Shown here: positions 45,585 through 57,216 of the stretch, piece by piece
Numbering within the stretch: the first letter of the stretch is position 1
Layout of the letters: each line of letters begins with the position of its first letter
Origin: Mesobacillus sp. S13
GTDB lineage: Bacteria > Bacillota > Bacilli > Bacillales > Cytobacillaceae
DNA: 64,000 bases
Assembly: GCF_020422885.1 (NCBI RefSeq)
Contig: NZ_CP084622.1
Coordinates: forward strand, 1,569,001-1,633,000
Reading direction: 5' to 3'
Position numbers and translations under genes: made by a program
The notes under the pieces: generated by a model
Told to the model about the DNA's origin: nothing
Databases searched by the model: none
The model's input: the letters and a program-made list of their open reading frames with translations, nothing else

Positions 45585-46355
45585 ATGAGCAAAATCGTAT
45601 TTTTCGATATCGACGGCACACTATTGGACCATGATAAAAACCTGCCAGCCTCTACAAAAGAGGCCATTGAGAAATTAAAAGAAAATGGGGTTTTCGTAGC
45701 TATTGCAACGGGGAGAGCTCCATTTATGTTCGAATACTTGAGGAAAGAGCTGGATATTGACTCTTTTGTAAGCTTTAACGGACAATATGTCGTCTTTGAA
45801 GGGGAGCCGATTTACGAGAACCCTTTAAACAATGGAAAGATAGAAGAACTTTATTTGGAAGCAGCTGATAAGGGCCATCCAGTCGTTTTCATGAATCATA
45901 TGACGATGAAATCATCAGTGAAGCAGCATGACTACATCGAGACAAGCCTCGGGGGGCTGAAGTTTGCCCATCCGGAACATGATGATCGTTTTTATGTAGA
46001 CCGCGACCTCTATCAAACTTTATTGTTCTGTGAAGAAGGACAGGAAGAATATTACCGTGAAGCATATCCTGAATTCACTTTGATTAGATGGCATCCTTAT
46101 TCTGTCGATATCCTGCCTGCGGGAGGGTCAAAAGCGGAAGGAATTAAAAAGATGGTTGACCGATTAGGTTTCAAGCATGAAGATGTCTATGCTTTTGGAG
46201 ATGGGCTGAATGACCTTGAAATGCTGAAGACAGTCGCGAATGGCGTGGCCATGGGTAATGCCGTTCCTGAATTAAAAGAACTAGCGGATATGGTTACGAA
46301 GGATGTAGATGACGACGGAATTTGGCACGGATTGAAAGAACTGAAATTGATTTAG
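45585..46355 (+). CDS. ykrA: HAD superfamily (Cof-type) phosphatase YkrA
   Basis: 256 residues. HAD motif I FFDIDGTLLDHDK, motif II AIATGR, type IIB (Cof) cap in the middle, motif III lysine in GGSKAEGIKKM and motif IV FGDGLNDLEML. Cof-type enzymes dephosphorylate sugar phosphates or flavin/pyridoxal phosphates; the exact substrate is unknown. Same place as ykrA in B. subtilis. Confidence 0.92.
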   Translation: MSKIVFFDIDGTLLDHDKNLPASTKEAIEKLKENGVFVAIATGRAPFMFEYLRKELDIDSFVSFNGQYVVFEGEPIYENPLNNGKIEELYLEAADKGHPVVFMNHMTMKSSVKQHDYIETSLGGLKFAHPEHDDRFYVDRDLYQTLLFCEEGQEEYYREAYPEFTLIRWHPYSVDILPAGGSKAEGIKKMVDRLGFKHEDVYAFGDGLNDLEMLKTVANGVAMGNAVPELKELADMVTKDVDDDGIWHGLKELKLI

Positions 46356-46428
46356 TTCAGGGTTGATTTTTAAATTGATCGGGCTTCTTGTAGAACACCG
46401 GAGGATTGTGTGTAGTGTTTGTAATTGT

Positions 46429-46560
46429 GACAGGTTGAATGGGAAAACCGGAAAAGTTGTCAAGATAAAGCCGGAATTATGACAGTTTCAGACCATCAAG
46501 CGAAAAGCTGTCAAGAAACTGTGGTTATTATGACAGGGTGGAAGGAATGGAATCTGTCTG
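46429..46560. repeat. GACAG/CTGTC palindromic tandem array with ~52-bp period, array 2
   Basis: GACAG motifs at 46429, 46481 and 46532 are 52 and 51 bases apart. Units 1 and 2 carry GACAG, a G/A-rich stretch (e.g. GTTGAATGGGAAAACC) and (C/T)TGTCAAGA about 32 bases on; unit 3 is shortened, with CTGTC at 46554. The spacers share CCGGAATTAT-like ends. Same family as 14705-14880, and again between convergent genes (ykrA, def). Confidence 0.8.
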
Positions 46561-46615
46561 AAATGAGTTCCGGTTAATTTCAACCACCCAATCATACGCA
46601 GTCAGTTTAAGTCAC

Positions 46616-46650
46616 AAAAAAGCCGAATTCGCTCAGAATTCGGCTTTTTT
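46616..46650. terminator. Bidirectional terminator between ykrA and def
   Basis: Perfect stem AAAAAGCCGAATTC/GAATTCGGCTTTTTT around loop GCTCA, T runs on both strands. Confidence 0.92.
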
Positions 46651-46669
46651 AGCTATTCATCAGATCAGC

Positions 46670-47224
46670 TTATCTTTCCACTGGTTTTGCATCAGGAACA
46701 TCAGCAAATGGATCTTGTTTGTTAATATGATCGTAAAACATGATGCCATTCAGATGGTCGATTTCATGCTGGAATACAATCGCAGGCAGCCCTTTTAGGC
46801 GCAGCTTGACTTCTTTTCCTTCAAGGTCAACCCCTTTTACTGTCACCCTTGCGTATCTTGGCACATACCCAGGAATGGACTCATCAACAGATAGGCATCC
46901 TTCACCGGCTGCAAGGTAGGAACGCTCCACCGAATGACTGATGATTTTCGGGTTATAAAGGGCATAGCTGATCAAGTTATCCTTTTCATCGGTAACATGA
47001 ACTGCAACCATTCTTTTCGATACATTTATTTGTGGAGCCGCAAGGCCGATACCAGGTCGAAGTCCATGTTTTGGGGCAATTTCAGGATCCTGGCTGTTTT
47101 TAACATATTCAATCAGGCTTTCAAGCACTGCCTTATCTTCCTGAGAAGGAGGCATTGGAACTTCTTCCGCGACTTTCCGGAGCACGGGATGACCATCACG
47201 GACGATATCATTCATCGTCAACAT
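46670..47224 (-). CDS. def: Peptide deformylase
   Basis: 184 residues, type II deformylase. Motifs [16 protein letters not shown] (metal Cys) and QHEIDHLNG (HExxH). It removes the formyl group from nascent proteins. The start at 47224 is chosen because AGAGGTG is 6 bases upstream; an in-frame GTG three codons earlier is part of that site. The 184-residue length equals B. subtilis DefB (YkrB). Confidence 0.96.
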   Translation of the reverse strand: MLTMNDIVRDGHPVLRKVAEEVPMPPSQEDKAVLESLIEYVKNSQDPEIAPKHGLRPGIGLAAPQINVSKRMVAVHVTDEKDNLISYALYNPKIISHSVERSYLAAGEGCLSVDESIPGYVPRYARVTVKGVDLEGKEVKLRLKGLPAIVFQHEIDHLNGIMFYDHINKQDPFADVPDAKPVER

Positions 47225-47294
47225 AAACTTCACCTCTAGTATGTAATAATGTTAGTCTAACAAATGCCCACTAAAAAGTTAACTAGAAAAATCC

Positions 47295-47330
47295 AAAAGA
47301 GAGAGGTGTGCAACCTCTCTCTTTTAAATT
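47295..47330 (-). terminator. Terminator separated from the yjcZ-like gene by a repeat
   Basis: Perfect 13-bp stem AAAAGAGAGAGGT/ACCTCTCTCTTTT with 5-base loop. On the minus strand it lies downstream of the yjcZ-like gene, with repeat copy 3 in between; nothing else upstream would need it. Confidence 0.78.
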
Positions 47331-47360
47331 TTATTAGGAAGCTTTTTAACACTTAGATTA

Positions 47361-47620
47361 GTGTCCAGCTCCAGCGCTTGTCGGAGTTGGGCAGTCGCCT
47401 CCGCTTTTCGAATTGTCTAGTGTCGCCTCCTAGAACCTCCGAAACTTCAACTCCGCCGACAGAAGCAAAAAGCGCTTCTTTGTCGGAGTCTCCAGTTTCT
47501 GCGTTTCTGGACAGTCGGCTATACTTTTCGATTTTGGTCCTGCCAATGAAGTCAAAGGACGACTTCACTGTCAGACCCTCCAGCGCTTGTCGGGACTGAC
47601 CAAGGCGCTTGCGCTTTTCT
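47361..47620. repeat. Modular hairpin repeat element, copy 3 (long)
   Basis: 260 bases with the same modules as copy 1: GTGTCCAGCTCCAGCGCTTG, TTGTCGGAGTTGGGCAGTCG, the hairpin GGTCCTGCCAATGAAGTC ... GACTTCACTGTCAGACC (47536-47577), and AGCGCTTGTCGGGACTGACC followed by AAGGCGCTTGCGCTTTTCT. It ends 2 bases from the stop codon of the minus-strand yjcZ-like gene. Confidence 0.85.
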
Positions 47621-47622
47621 AA

Positions 47623-47748
47623 TTAAAACTTCCAGCAGGCGCAGCCAACAATGATCAGAAGGATGAACAACACTACAATCAAAGCGAATCCATTGCCATA
47701 GCCTGCTCCTGCAACTGGATAACCGCAACCATATCCGTATCCGTACAT
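47623..47748 (-). CDS. YjcZ-type sporulation micro-protein
   Basis: 41 codons: [20 protein letters not shown], then a single hydrophobic helix [19 protein letters not shown] and KF. The glycine/tyrosine-rich head with one C-terminal membrane helix is typical of the YjcZ family, small proteins made during sporulation in Bacillus. GAGGAGG 6 bases before the ATG. Its terminator lies ~290 bases on, beyond repeat copy 3. Confidence 0.88.
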   Translation of the reverse strand: MYGYGYGCGYPVAGAGYGNGFALIVVLFILLIIVGCACWKF

Positions 47749-47994
47749 CAGGAAACCTCCTCGAATGTGTTTTTCGCCCGTAAATCGGTCGATTGCTATA
47801 GCCTATGCAAAAGAAAAATTAAGGTATAGGCTCAAGCCTAAAGCATAAACAGCCGGAGGTATGTATATATATAGTGAGAGGACAAGCATTTGCCACTTCA
47901 ACTCCGAGCATTTTACCTGCAAAATTTCATATCTGTTGTCAAATCTCGTCGTAATCGCTATAGTAAAATTGGTATCAATGAGGAGGTTATTAAT

Positions 47995-48666
47995 TTGTCC
48001 ATATTCAAAAAAATAAGTTTAGCTATTATTATGATGGCTGGAGTTTTCAGTCTAGCAGGGTGTCTGGACAAGCAATCACCGGAGGAAAAAATGTTTGAAG
48101 CACTCGAGAAGGTTGTTTCAATCGAAAAAGGGTTTGAAGACCAGCAGGATCCTCTTGTAGAGCTGGAAAAGAAAGAAAAAGAAATTTACGAGCAGATCAT
48201 TTCATTAGGAATGAAAGAATACGATCAAATTGTCAAGCTGGCAGATGAGGCATTGGCTATAGCTGACAAACGTGATGAACATATTGAGAAGGAAAAAGAA
48301 AGTATAGATGAATCTGAAAAAGAATTTGGGAATGTCGAAGGAATCATAGATGAGATTGAAGAGGCTGACCTTAAGAAGCAGGCAACTGAACTGCAGGCGA
48401 CTATGAAGGAAAGATATGCAATCCATGAGAAGCTTTATAAGAACTACAAACAAGGCCTTCAATATGACAAGGAGCTTTATGAAATGCTCAAAGATAAAGA
48501 ATTAAGCTTTGAAAAACTCGAAGAACAAATCAATAAAGTGAATGAAGTGTATGAGACGGTCTTAAATAACAATCAAGAATTCAATGATAAGACTGACCAG
48601 TATAATAAAGAAAAAATGGATTTTTACAAAAATGCTGGAATTGAAGTAAGTTCCGAAAAAGAATGA
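47995..48666 (+). CDS. ykyA: YkyA-family cell-wall-associated lipoprotein
   Basis: 223 residues. Lipobox SLAGC (C23), then an almost wholly charged helical protein (coiled coil; KKEKEIYEQIISLGMKEYDQIV, EKEKESIDESEKEFGNVEG). YkyA proteins are described as putative cell-wall-binding lipoproteins. TTG 47995 is chosen because AGGAGG is 8 bases upstream; an in-frame start 35 codons earlier has no such site and would bury the signal peptide. Same position, before pdhA, as in B. subtilis. Confidence 0.9.
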   Translation: MSIFKKISLAIIMMAGVFSLAGCLDKQSPEEKMFEALEKVVSIEKGFEDQQDPLVELEKKEKEIYEQIISLGMKEYDQIVKLADEALAIADKRDEHIEKEKESIDESEKEFGNVEGIIDEIEEADLKKQATELQATMKERYAIHEKLYKNYKQGLQYDKELYEMLKDKELSFEKLEEQINKVNEVYETVLNNNQEFNDKTDQYNKEKMDFYKNAGIEVSSEKE

Positions 48667-48674
48667 TAGAGGAC

Positions 48675-48702
48675 AGCCGCTTTTACCTAAAGCGGCTTTT
48701 TG
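48675..48702 (+). terminator. Terminator of ykyA
   Basis: AGCCGCTTT/AAAGCGGCT 9-bp stem followed by TTTTG. Confidence 0.88.
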
Positions 48703-50373
<1,671 letters not shown>

Positions 50374-50376
50374 GCC

Positions 50377-51354
50377 ATGGCTCAAATGACAATGATTCAA
50401 GCAATTACAGACGCTCTTCGCGTTGAAATGAAGAACGATCCAAACGTACTAGTATTCGGGGAAGACGTTGGCGTAAACGGCGGTGTATTCCGTGCGACTG
50501 AAGGTCTGCAAAATGAATTCGGTGAAGACCGTGTATTCGATACACCACTAGCAGAATCCGGTATCGGCGGATTGGCAATCGGTCTTGCGCTGCAAGGTTA
50601 CCGTCCAGTTCCTGAAATCCAATTCTTCGGCTTTGTCTTTGAAGTTATGGATTCCATTGCAGGACAAATGGCTCGTATGCGTTACCGTTCAGGCGGCCGC
50701 TACAGCTCACCAGTAACAATTCGCTCGCCATTCGGGGGAGGCGTACATACTCCAGAGATGCACGCTGACAGCCTTGAAGGAATGGTTGCACAACAGCCTG
50801 GCTTAAAAGTCGTTATCCCTTCAACTCCTTATGACGCAAAAGGATTGTTGATCTCATCAATTCGTGATAATGATCCAGTCATTTTCCTTGAGCACATGAA
50901 GCTGTACCGCTCTTTCCGTCAGGAAGTACCTGAAGAAGAGTACACAATTCCACTAGGAAAAGCAGATGTCAAGCGTGAAGGTAAAGACCTGTCAATCATC
51001 ACTTATGGTGCAATGGTCCACGAATCACTAAAGGCAGCGGAAGAGCTTGAAAAAGAAGGATTCTCTGTAGAAGTAATCGACTTAAGAACAGTAATGCCTT
51101 TTGATATTGAAACGATCATCGCTTCTGTTGAAAAAACAGGAAGAGCGATTGTCGTACAGGAAGCTCAAAAACAAGCTGGTATGGCTGGACAGATTGTTGC
51201 AGAAATCAACGACCGTGCAATCCTTAGCCTTGAGGCACCAGTCTTGCGTGTAGCAGCTCCTGATACAGTATTTGCATTCTCTCAAGCTGAATCTGTTTGG
51301 CTGCCTAACTACAAAGACGTAATTGAAACAGCTAAAAAAGTACTTACATTCTAA
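50377..51354 (+). CDS. pdhB: Pyruvate dehydrogenase E1 beta
   Basis: 325 residues, transketolase-like beta subunit ([39 protein letters not shown]) with C-terminal domain [14 protein letters not shown]. Starts 3 bases after pdhA; GGAGTCGAAG is its ribosome-binding site. Confidence 0.97.
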   Translation: MAQMTMIQAITDALRVEMKNDPNVLVFGEDVGVNGGVFRATEGLQNEFGEDRVFDTPLAESGIGGLAIGLALQGYRPVPEIQFFGFVFEVMDSIAGQMARMRYRSGGRYSSPVTIRSPFGGGVHTPEMHADSLEGMVAQQPGLKVVIPSTPYDAKGLLISSIRDNDPVIFLEHMKLYRSFRQEVPEEEYTIPLGKADVKREGKDLSIITYGAMVHESLKAAEELEKEGFSVEVIDLRTVMPFDIETIIASVEKTGRAIVVQEAQKQAGMAGQIVAEINDRAILSLEAPVLRVAAPDTVFAFSQAESVWLPNYKDVIETAKKVLTF

Positions 51355-51403
51355 ATAGACACTGAAATTAATTTGGTTTAAAAACTTAGGAGGGTGAATT
51401 CCA

Positions 51404-52774
51404 TTGGCATTCCAATTTAAGCTGCCAGACATCGGTGAAGGTATTCACGAAGGTGAAATAGTCAAGTGGTTCGTAAAACCTGGCGATAAAGTTCAGGAAG
51501 ACGACGTACTTTGCGAAGTTCAAAATGATAAAGCAGTAGTAGAAATTCCTTCGCCAGTTGCTGGTACAGTCGAAGAAGTATTAGTAGATGAAGGAACTGT
51601 AGCGACAGTAGGACAGGTTCTGGTTACGTTTGATGCTCCAGGCTACGAGCACCTTAAGTTCAAAGGTGAAGATGAAGATACACCAGCTGAGCAGCCTAAA
51701 CAAGAAAAGACTGAAGCACAGGTTCAATCTACATTAGAGTCAGGACAAAAAGTTGAGAAGGAAGCAACAGAAGCTCCTGCTGCTGAGGGCTCGACTGGTG
51801 CTGGCGCAGCGGCTGCCCCGCAAGCTGAGGTTGACCCTAACCGCCGTATCGTTGCAATGCCATCTGTCCGAAAATATGCTCGTGAAAAGGGCGTAGACAT
51901 CCGCCAGGTTCCTGGATCAGGAAAGAATGGCCGTATCGTGAAGGCAGATATTGAAAGCTTCCTAAGTGGAGGAGCACCAGCAGCTGCAACAACACAGGCA
52001 GACCAAGCTGAGGCACCTCAAGCTGAAGAGGCACCAAAGGCTGCTGCTGCACAGGCAATTCCAGAAGGGCAATACCCTGAGACACGCGAGAAAATGAGCG
52101 GAATCAGGAAAGCAATCGCTAAGGCTATGGTTAACTCCAAGCATACAGCGCCACACGTTACTTTAATGGACGAAGTGGACGTAGCGAAGCTAGTTGCACA
52201 CCGAAAGAAGTTCAAGGAAGTTGCTGCAGAGAAAGGAATCAAGCTTACATTCCTTCCTTATGTGGTAAAAGCATTAACAAGCGCATTGCGTGAATATCCA
52301 GCATTGAACACATCATTAGATGATGCGACAAGCGAAATCGTTCACAAGCACTACTATAATATTGGTATTGCAGCAGATACAGATAAAGGCTTGCTTGTTC
52401 CGGTCGTTAAGGACGCTGACCGCAAATCTGTATTCTCAATCTCTAATGAAATTAATGAACTAGCTGGAAAAGCTCGTGATGGCAAGTTAGCCCCAGATGA
52501 AATGAAAGGTGCTTCTTGCACGATCACGAATATTGGTTCTGCTGGCGGACAATGGTTCACTCCAGTTATAAACCATCCAGAAGTTGCGATCCTTGGAATC
52601 GGCCGCATTGCTGAAAAGCCTGTGGTAAAGAATGGAGAAATCGTTGCTGCTCCTGTACTAGCGCTTTCCCTAAGCTTCGATCATCGCATGATTGACGGCG
52701 CTACAGCACAGCACGCTTTAAATCACATCAAGCGCCTGTTGAACGATCCAGAACTATTGTTAATGGAGGGGTAA
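51404..52774 (+). CDS. pdhC: Pyruvate dehydrogenase E2 (dihydrolipoyl acetyltransferase)
   Basis: 456 residues. One lipoyl domain with lipoylated K43 in [12 protein letters not shown], an Ala/Glu-rich hinge, the peripheral-subunit-binding domain (~145-180; [20 protein letters not shown]), a second Ala-rich hinge and the acetyltransferase core with [11 protein letters not shown]. It forms the 60-subunit core in Bacillus. TTG start after AGGAGGGTGA. Confidence 0.97.
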   Translation: MAFQFKLPDIGEGIHEGEIVKWFVKPGDKVQEDDVLCEVQNDKAVVEIPSPVAGTVEEVLVDEGTVATVGQVLVTFDAPGYEHLKFKGEDEDTPAEQPKQEKTEAQVQSTLESGQKVEKEATEAPAAEGSTGAGAAAAPQAEVDPNRRIVAMPSVRKYAREKGVDIRQVPGSGKNGRIVKADIESFLSGGAPAAATTQADQAEAPQAEEAPKAAAAQAIPEGQYPETREKMSGIRKAIAKAMVNSKHTAPHVTLMDEVDVAKLVAHRKKFKEVAAEKGIKLTFLPYVVKALTSALREYPALNTSLDDATSEIVHKHYYNIGIAADTDKGLLVPVVKDADRKSVFSISNEINELAGKARDGKLAPDEMKGASCTITNIGSAGGQWFTPVINHPEVAILGIGRIAEKPVVKNGEIVAAPVLALSLSFDHRMIDGATAQHALNHIKRLLNDPELLLMEG

Positions 52775-52777
52775 TAA

Positions 52778-54187
52778 ATGGTAGTAGGAGATTTTCCAAT
52801 CGAAACTGATACTCTTGTCATTGGTGCCGGCCCTGGCGGATATGTGGCAGCGATTCGCGCTGCCCAGCTGGGCCAAAAAGTAACAATCGTAGAAAAAGCA
52901 ACACTTGGCGGAGTGTGCCTGAATGTAGGATGTATTCCTTCAAAAGCTTTGATTTCTGCAGGCCATAGATACGAAAATGCTTTGCATTCTGAAGATATGG
53001 GTATCAAAGCTGAAAATGTAACGCTTGATTTCTCTAAAGTCCAGGAGTTCAAGGCTGGAGTGGTCAAGAAACTCACTGGCGGTGTTGAAGGCTTGTTGAA
53101 AGGCAACAAAATCGATATCGTTAGAGGCGAAGCATATTTCGTTGATTCCAATACGATCCGTGTCATGGATGAAAATTCAGCACAGACATATACTTTCAAA
53201 AATGCAATCATCGCAACTGGATCTCGTCCAATCGAGATTCCTGCATTTAAGTACTCAAAGCGTGTGCTTGATTCTACTGGAGCGCTTAACCTTCAGGAAC
53301 TTCCAGGAAGCATCGTCGTTATTGGCGGAGGATACATTGGAACTGAGCTGGGCGGAGCATACGCTAGCTTTGGAACTAAGGTAACAATCCTTGAAGGTGC
53401 GGACGAAATCCTTAATGGTTTCGAAAAGCAAATGTCAGCTCTAGTCAAACGCAACCTGAAGAAGAAGGGTGCCGAGATCATTACTAAGGCCCTTGCTAAA
53501 GGCGTTGAAGAAACTGACACTGGCGTAACGGTTTCATACGAAGCAAACGGAGAAGAAAAGAAAATTGAAGCAGATTATGTGTTTGTCATGGTAGGAAGAA
53601 AGCCTAACACTGACGAACTAGGCCTTGAGCAGGTTGGCATCGAGATGTCTGACCGTGGCGTCATTAAAATCGACAAACAGTGCCGCACAAATGTAAGCAA
53701 TATCTACGCAATTGGTGACATCGTCGAAGGACCGCCACTAGCACATAAAGCTTCTTACGAAGGTAAAATTGCTGCTGAAGCTATCGCTGGACATCCTTCA
53801 GAAATCGACTACCTGGCTATTCCGGCAGTCGTATTCTCTGATCCAGAACTAGCATCAGTTGGCTATTCTGAAAAGGAAGCGAAAGATGCTGGCATCGATA
53901 TTACAGCAGCTAAATTCCCATTTGCTGCAAATGGCCGTGCACTATCGCTTAACCAGACAGACGGCTTCCTGAAGCTGATCACACGTAAGGAAGACGATAT
54001 TGTCATCGGTGCACAAATCGCTGGACCGAATGCTTCTGACATGATCGCAGAGCTTGGTCTTGCAATTGAAGCAGGCATGACTGCTGAAGACCTAGCAATG
54101 ACAATCCACGCTCACCCAACTCTTGGTGAGATTACAATGGAAGCTGCAGAAGTAGCGTTAGGAAATCCAATCCATATTGTTAAATAA
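52778..54187 (+). CDS. pdhD: Dihydrolipoamide dehydrogenase E3
   Basis: 469 residues. FAD motif [17 protein letters not shown], redox disulfide C47/C52 in [16 protein letters not shown]-binding [18 protein letters not shown], and the catalytic His in IHAHPTLGE. Re-oxidises lipoamide on E2 with NAD. Three bases after pdhC. A strong terminator closes the operon. Confidence 0.97.
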   Translation: MVVGDFPIETDTLVIGAGPGGYVAAIRAAQLGQKVTIVEKATLGGVCLNVGCIPSKALISAGHRYENALHSEDMGIKAENVTLDFSKVQEFKAGVVKKLTGGVEGLLKGNKIDIVRGEAYFVDSNTIRVMDENSAQTYTFKNAIIATGSRPIEIPAFKYSKRVLDSTGALNLQELPGSIVVIGGGYIGTELGGAYASFGTKVTILEGADEILNGFEKQMSALVKRNLKKKGAEIITKALAKGVEETDTGVTVSYEANGEEKKIEADYVFVMVGRKPNTDELGLEQVGIEMSDRGVIKIDKQCRTNVSNIYAIGDIVEGPPLAHKASYEGKIAAEAIAGHPSEIDYLAIPAVVFSDPELASVGYSEKEAKDAGIDITAAKFPFAANGRALSLNQTDGFLKLITRKEDDIVIGAQIAGPNASDMIAELGLAIEAGMTAEDLAMTIHAHPTLGEITMEAAEVALGNPIHIVK

Positions 54188-54218
54188 TATGAAAAGCTCT
54201 TTCTGATTTGAAATAAAG

Positions 54219-54250
54219 AAATCCTTTCCGTAATCGGAAAGGATTTTTTT
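54219..54250. terminator. Bidirectional terminator after pdhD
   Basis: ATCCTTTCC-gtaatc-GGAAAGGAT, T run on the plus strand and A-rich on the other side; faces the convergent slp-like gene. Confidence 0.9.
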
Positions 54251-54627
54251 TATTCATTATTCAGTACGGCTGATAATGGTTCGATAATCTGATCCTTTGT
54301 TACATGGCCATTCACGTTAGCGATGACCTCGTCATGGTGGACAATTAAGATGGCAGGAAACTGCTTTACTTTAAAAAGGTCATAATATTTATTCGCGTTC
54401 GCTGCGGGTATGACAACAATATCATCAAATGCAGCAGGGTATTCTTTTTTCAATTCTATAATTGCGTCATAGTAGGAAGCTTCGTGTTTATAGTTTTCAT
54501 CATCAGAAAAGAAAACGACTTGTTTTATATCTCCATTAAGCTCCAATTGATCTGAATTATTGACTGGGTTGCATGATGCCGTAAGAAATAGGAATGTTGC
54601 GACAAAAACAAAAGACAAACTTTTCAT
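54250..54627 (-). CDS. slp: Small lipoprotein, Slp-like, thioredoxin-like fold
   Basis: 125 residues. Lipobox LTASC (C19). The mature part (KQVVFFSDDENYKHEASYY ... IVVIPAANANKYYDLFKVKQFPAILIVHHDEV) has the strand-helix order and cis-proline (FPAIL) of a thioredoxin fold but no CxxC. The position between pdhD and speA is that of slp, the small peptidoglycan-associated lipoprotein of B. subtilis; the name rests mainly on position. Confidence 0.7.
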   Translation of the reverse strand: MKSLSFVFVATFLFLTASCNPVNNSDQLELNGDIKQVVFFSDDENYKHEASYYDAIIELKKEYPAAFDDIVVIPAANANKYYDLFKVKQFPAILIVHHDEVIANVNGHVTKDQIIEPLSAVLNNE

Positions 54628-54782
54628 TTATCTTTGCCTCACTTTTTTCGGAATGATTTTTCACCACTTGTAACTGTTTGTCCATATTCTATCACAGCAA
54701 TTTCCAAAAGAATGGAATGTTATTGATTTGTTACATAATTGAAAAATATCCTCTTCATCCAGACATATACTAGTAAAAAGAG

Positions 54783-55088
54783 ATGAATGTTTATCCTATC
54801 GCGACTGGGGAAAAAGATAATTTAGACATGGTGGTGGAGAGTTTGAAGGTGTATGCAGTGTTGCTGCTTCAATTCATGATCTGGAGTGGATTTACCTTAA
54901 TCGAATGGCTATCCAAACACGATCATCCAATTTATAATGGTATTATGTTCTTTGTATTTTTCTATTTAGCCATAATCATAGGCAATCAAATAATGAAATC
55001 GACGAGAAAGACCTTTTTCATAACGCTATTGAGCCTTGTTATTTATGTATCGATTCATATGACAATGTCTTTTATTTCTTCCATTTGA
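54783..55088 (+). CDS. Small three-helix membrane protein
   Basis: 101 residues, three hydrophobic helices (VYAVLLLQFMIWSGFTLIEW, GIMFFVFFYLAIIIGNQIM, FFITLLSLVIYVSIHMTMSF). The ATG has only a weak AAAGAG upstream; a start further in is possible. No family recognised. Lies between the slp-like gene and the deacetylase. Confidence 0.7.
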   Translation: MNVYPIATGEKDNLDMVVESLKVYAVLLLQFMIWSGFTLIEWLSKHDHPIYNGIMFFVFFYLAIIIGNQIMKSTRKTFFITLLSLVIYVSIHMTMSFISSI

Positions 55089-55160
55089 ATTTCCTGAAAT
55101 ACCGAGAACCTAATCACATAAGCCATCAGCCTTGTCATTACACAGCAGGAGGGGAAAGAC

Positions 55161-56033
55161 GTGAAAAAAAATCTAGCATTAGCAATAGCAGCTGCGATTA
55201 CTTTAGCAGGATGCGGGGACACGCAAGAATCACAGAAGGCAACAGGCACTAGTCAAGAAAAACATGAGACAGTCAAGGAAGAGGGAAAAGCTTCAGAAGT
55301 GAAGACAGAAACAGAAGTTGAGGAAGTAACAAAAGAATCACCTGAAGAAGAGGCAAAGAGCGAAGAAGTGGTACAGGCATCACCGCAGTACATAATGAAA
55401 GGCGATTTTTCCATCCAAAATATTTCCAACCCTGATGAAAAGGTCGTTCTATTGACAATAGATGATGCACCTGACAAAAATGCTCTTGAAATGGCCAAAA
55501 CGTTAAAAGGATTGAATGTAAAAGCCATCTTTTTTGTGAATGGACACTTCCTTGATACTCCGGAAGAAGGGGAGATCCTGAAACAGATTCATCAAATGGG
55601 CTTTCCGATTGGGAATCATACATACAATCATAAATCATTAAGAGACTTAACAGAAGAACAGCAAAGGAAAGAGATTGTTGATCTGAATGACAGGGTGGAA
55701 GAACTCATTGGCGAAAGGCCGCAATTTTTCAGGGCTCCGTTCGGAATGAATACGGACTATAGCAAGCAACTGGCTGCAGATGAAAAAATGCTGCTGATGA
55801 ACTGGACCTATGGATATGATTGGGAAAAGGATTATCAATCAAAGGACGCTCTTGCGGATATTATGGTAAATACGCCATTGCTTCGGAATGGGGCGAATTT
55901 GCTGATGCATGACCGCGATTGGACGAGCGCAGCGCTGGGCGATATCGTAAAAGGCCTGCAAGACAAAGGATATAAAATCGTTGATCCTGAACTCATTGAA
56001 ACTCCAGCAAATAAAGAAACGGCTGCCCAGTAG
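55161..56033 (+). CDS. Lipoprotein polysaccharide deacetylase (NodB domain)
   Basis: 290 residues. Lipobox TLAGC (C18), an acidic Glu/Lys/Thr-rich linker (20-80), then a NodB/CE4 domain: LLTIDDAPDKN (motif 1, metal Asp), GNHTYNHKSL (motif 2, HxxxH), FRAPFGMN (motif 3) and LLMHDRD (motif 5 His). Probably deacetylates peptidoglycan or wall sugars at the membrane surface. GTG start with AGGAGGGG upstream. Confidence 0.9.
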   Translation: MKKNLALAIAAAITLAGCGDTQESQKATGTSQEKHETVKEEGKASEVKTETEVEEVTKESPEEEAKSEEVVQASPQYIMKGDFSIQNISNPDEKVVLLTIDDAPDKNALEMAKTLKGLNVKAIFFVNGHFLDTPEEGEILKQIHQMGFPIGNHTYNHKSLRDLTEEQQRKEIVDLNDRVEELIGERPQFFRAPFGMNTDYSKQLAADEKMLLMNWTYGYDWEKDYQSKDALADIMVNTPLLRNGANLLMHDRDWTSAALGDIVKGLQDKGYKIVDPELIETPANKETAAQ

Positions 56034-56047
56034 CAGCCGTTTCTTAT
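56017..56047 (+). terminator. Terminator of the deacetylase gene
   Basis: AAACGGCTGC-ccagta-GCAGCCGTTT; the TAG stop lies at the loop/3' arm border. Confidence 0.85.
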
Positions 56048-56119
56048 GTCTAAACAGTCTATTTCATTAAATCTTAACTTTTATTCGGAATCATGCAAGT
56101 GTACGAGAAGGATCATTCG

Positions 56120-56554
56120 CTATTTTCGAGGATAGAAATACATAACTCTACCATTGAATAAATGAAGCTCACCTTGAAGTTTTTTACCGATGAATTTGCT
56201 GAATTCATTTGCTTTTCCCTTGTCACCTGCAGTTGCTGTCGGAGGCAGGGTTATTTGTATGTATGATTGCTCGCGTTCGGTCCCGTCTTCCTCGAAAACC
56301 GCCTCTGTGTCAACACCAATCAGAATCGCATTATAACGGTCCTGTGATGATTCCAGGTAGAACCATTTGCCTTTGCCATCTTCTTTTTCCTTCAATTCAT
56401 AAGGAAATGCGGAATTTTCATAATTCCAATCAACCTGATCGCCAGTTTTAGCGGTAATTTCCTTATAGTAATGAAATAAATTCTTTAATTCTTCTGTGGA
56501 AATGGCTTGCTGAGATGATGATGGAACAAGTTTGATATAAGCATTACTAGACAT
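56120..56554 (-). CDS. DUF1885-like protein
   Basis: 144 residues, cytosolic. N-terminus SNAYIKLVPSSSQQAISTEELKNLFHYYKEITAKTG and the later YIQITLPPTATAGDKGKANEF agree with the DUF1885 family of Bacillus/Geobacillus (structure known, function not). AAGGGGA before the ATG. No terminator clearly seen. Confidence 0.8.
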   Translation of the reverse strand: MSSNAYIKLVPSSSQQAISTEELKNLFHYYKEITAKTGDQVDWNYENSAFPYELKEKEDGKGKWFYLESSQDRYNAILIGVDTEAVFEEDGTEREQSYIQITLPPTATAGDKGKANEFSKFIGKKLQGELHLFNGRVMYFYPRK

Positions 56555-56714
56555 CGTCCAATCCCCTTTTCCTATCTATTCTTCCTCATTTTATCACTCC
56601 TGAAAAAGCGTTGACAATAGAATAAAAGCTTTTTAGCTTTTAAGGCACTTGCCTTTTTTTCAAAAATAAATTATAATAATATTCTAAATATTTAATTAAA
56701 AAAGGAGGAGGCAT

Positions 56715-57014
56715 ATGGAACTATTCGATAAGCTTTATGATGAGCACGAAAAGGTTCACGTCAGGTTTGTGGGGTTCACTACTTATGATACTCGTTATGA
56801 CTTTGGAATCGTATATACCAATATGTTTTTCGGGAAACCACTTGTAGTTTGCATGCAGACGGGGCGTTCAGCACTCCTCGACCCTAAGGACATTGAAGAC
56901 GTAGAATATTTGCAGAAAGCATTCCATATTACTGAAGTCCGGCAGGCTGAGGACCTTGCATTATTTTTCAATGAAGAATTGCCAACAGCGCCATTCCAGA
57001 CTCAGTACGAATAA
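56715..57014 (+). CDS. DUF3055-like protein
   Basis: 99 residues, MELFDKLYDEHEKVHVRFVGF then TRYDFGIVYTNMFFGKPLVV and MQTGRSALLDPKDIED. Matches the DUF3055 family found in spore-forming Bacillaceae. Strong AAAGGAGGAGG before the ATG. Function unknown. Confidence 0.82.
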   Translation: MELFDKLYDEHEKVHVRFVGFTTYDTRYDFGIVYTNMFFGKPLVVCMQTGRSALLDPKDIEDVEYLQKAFHITEVRQAEDLALFFNEELPTAPFQTQYE

Positions 57015-57027
57015 GCAGAGACGAGAG

Positions 57028-57062
57028 CAGGCCAACAGAGGCCTGTTTTTAGTTTTTTTTAT
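57028..57062 (+). terminator. Terminator of the DUF3055-like gene
   Basis: CAGGCC-aacaga-GGCCTG, then TTTTTAGTTTTTTTT. Confidence 0.87.
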
Positions 57063-57216
57063 ACAGAAATCCAGATGAATAGTGTCATACTAATTGTTTT
57101 ATGAACATATATAATGGGTACATATAATAAAAATTACCATACAAAAAAATAAAAGTGTTATACAGTTTAGGCTTGAAATCTTAATAGTGTTATATTATTA
57201 TATAATTAGATATTGA

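Noticed and set aside
47353..47568. Open frames on both strands in repeat copy 3
   Set aside because: Same repeat modules produce similar frames at 7565-7768, with no start signals; not genes.
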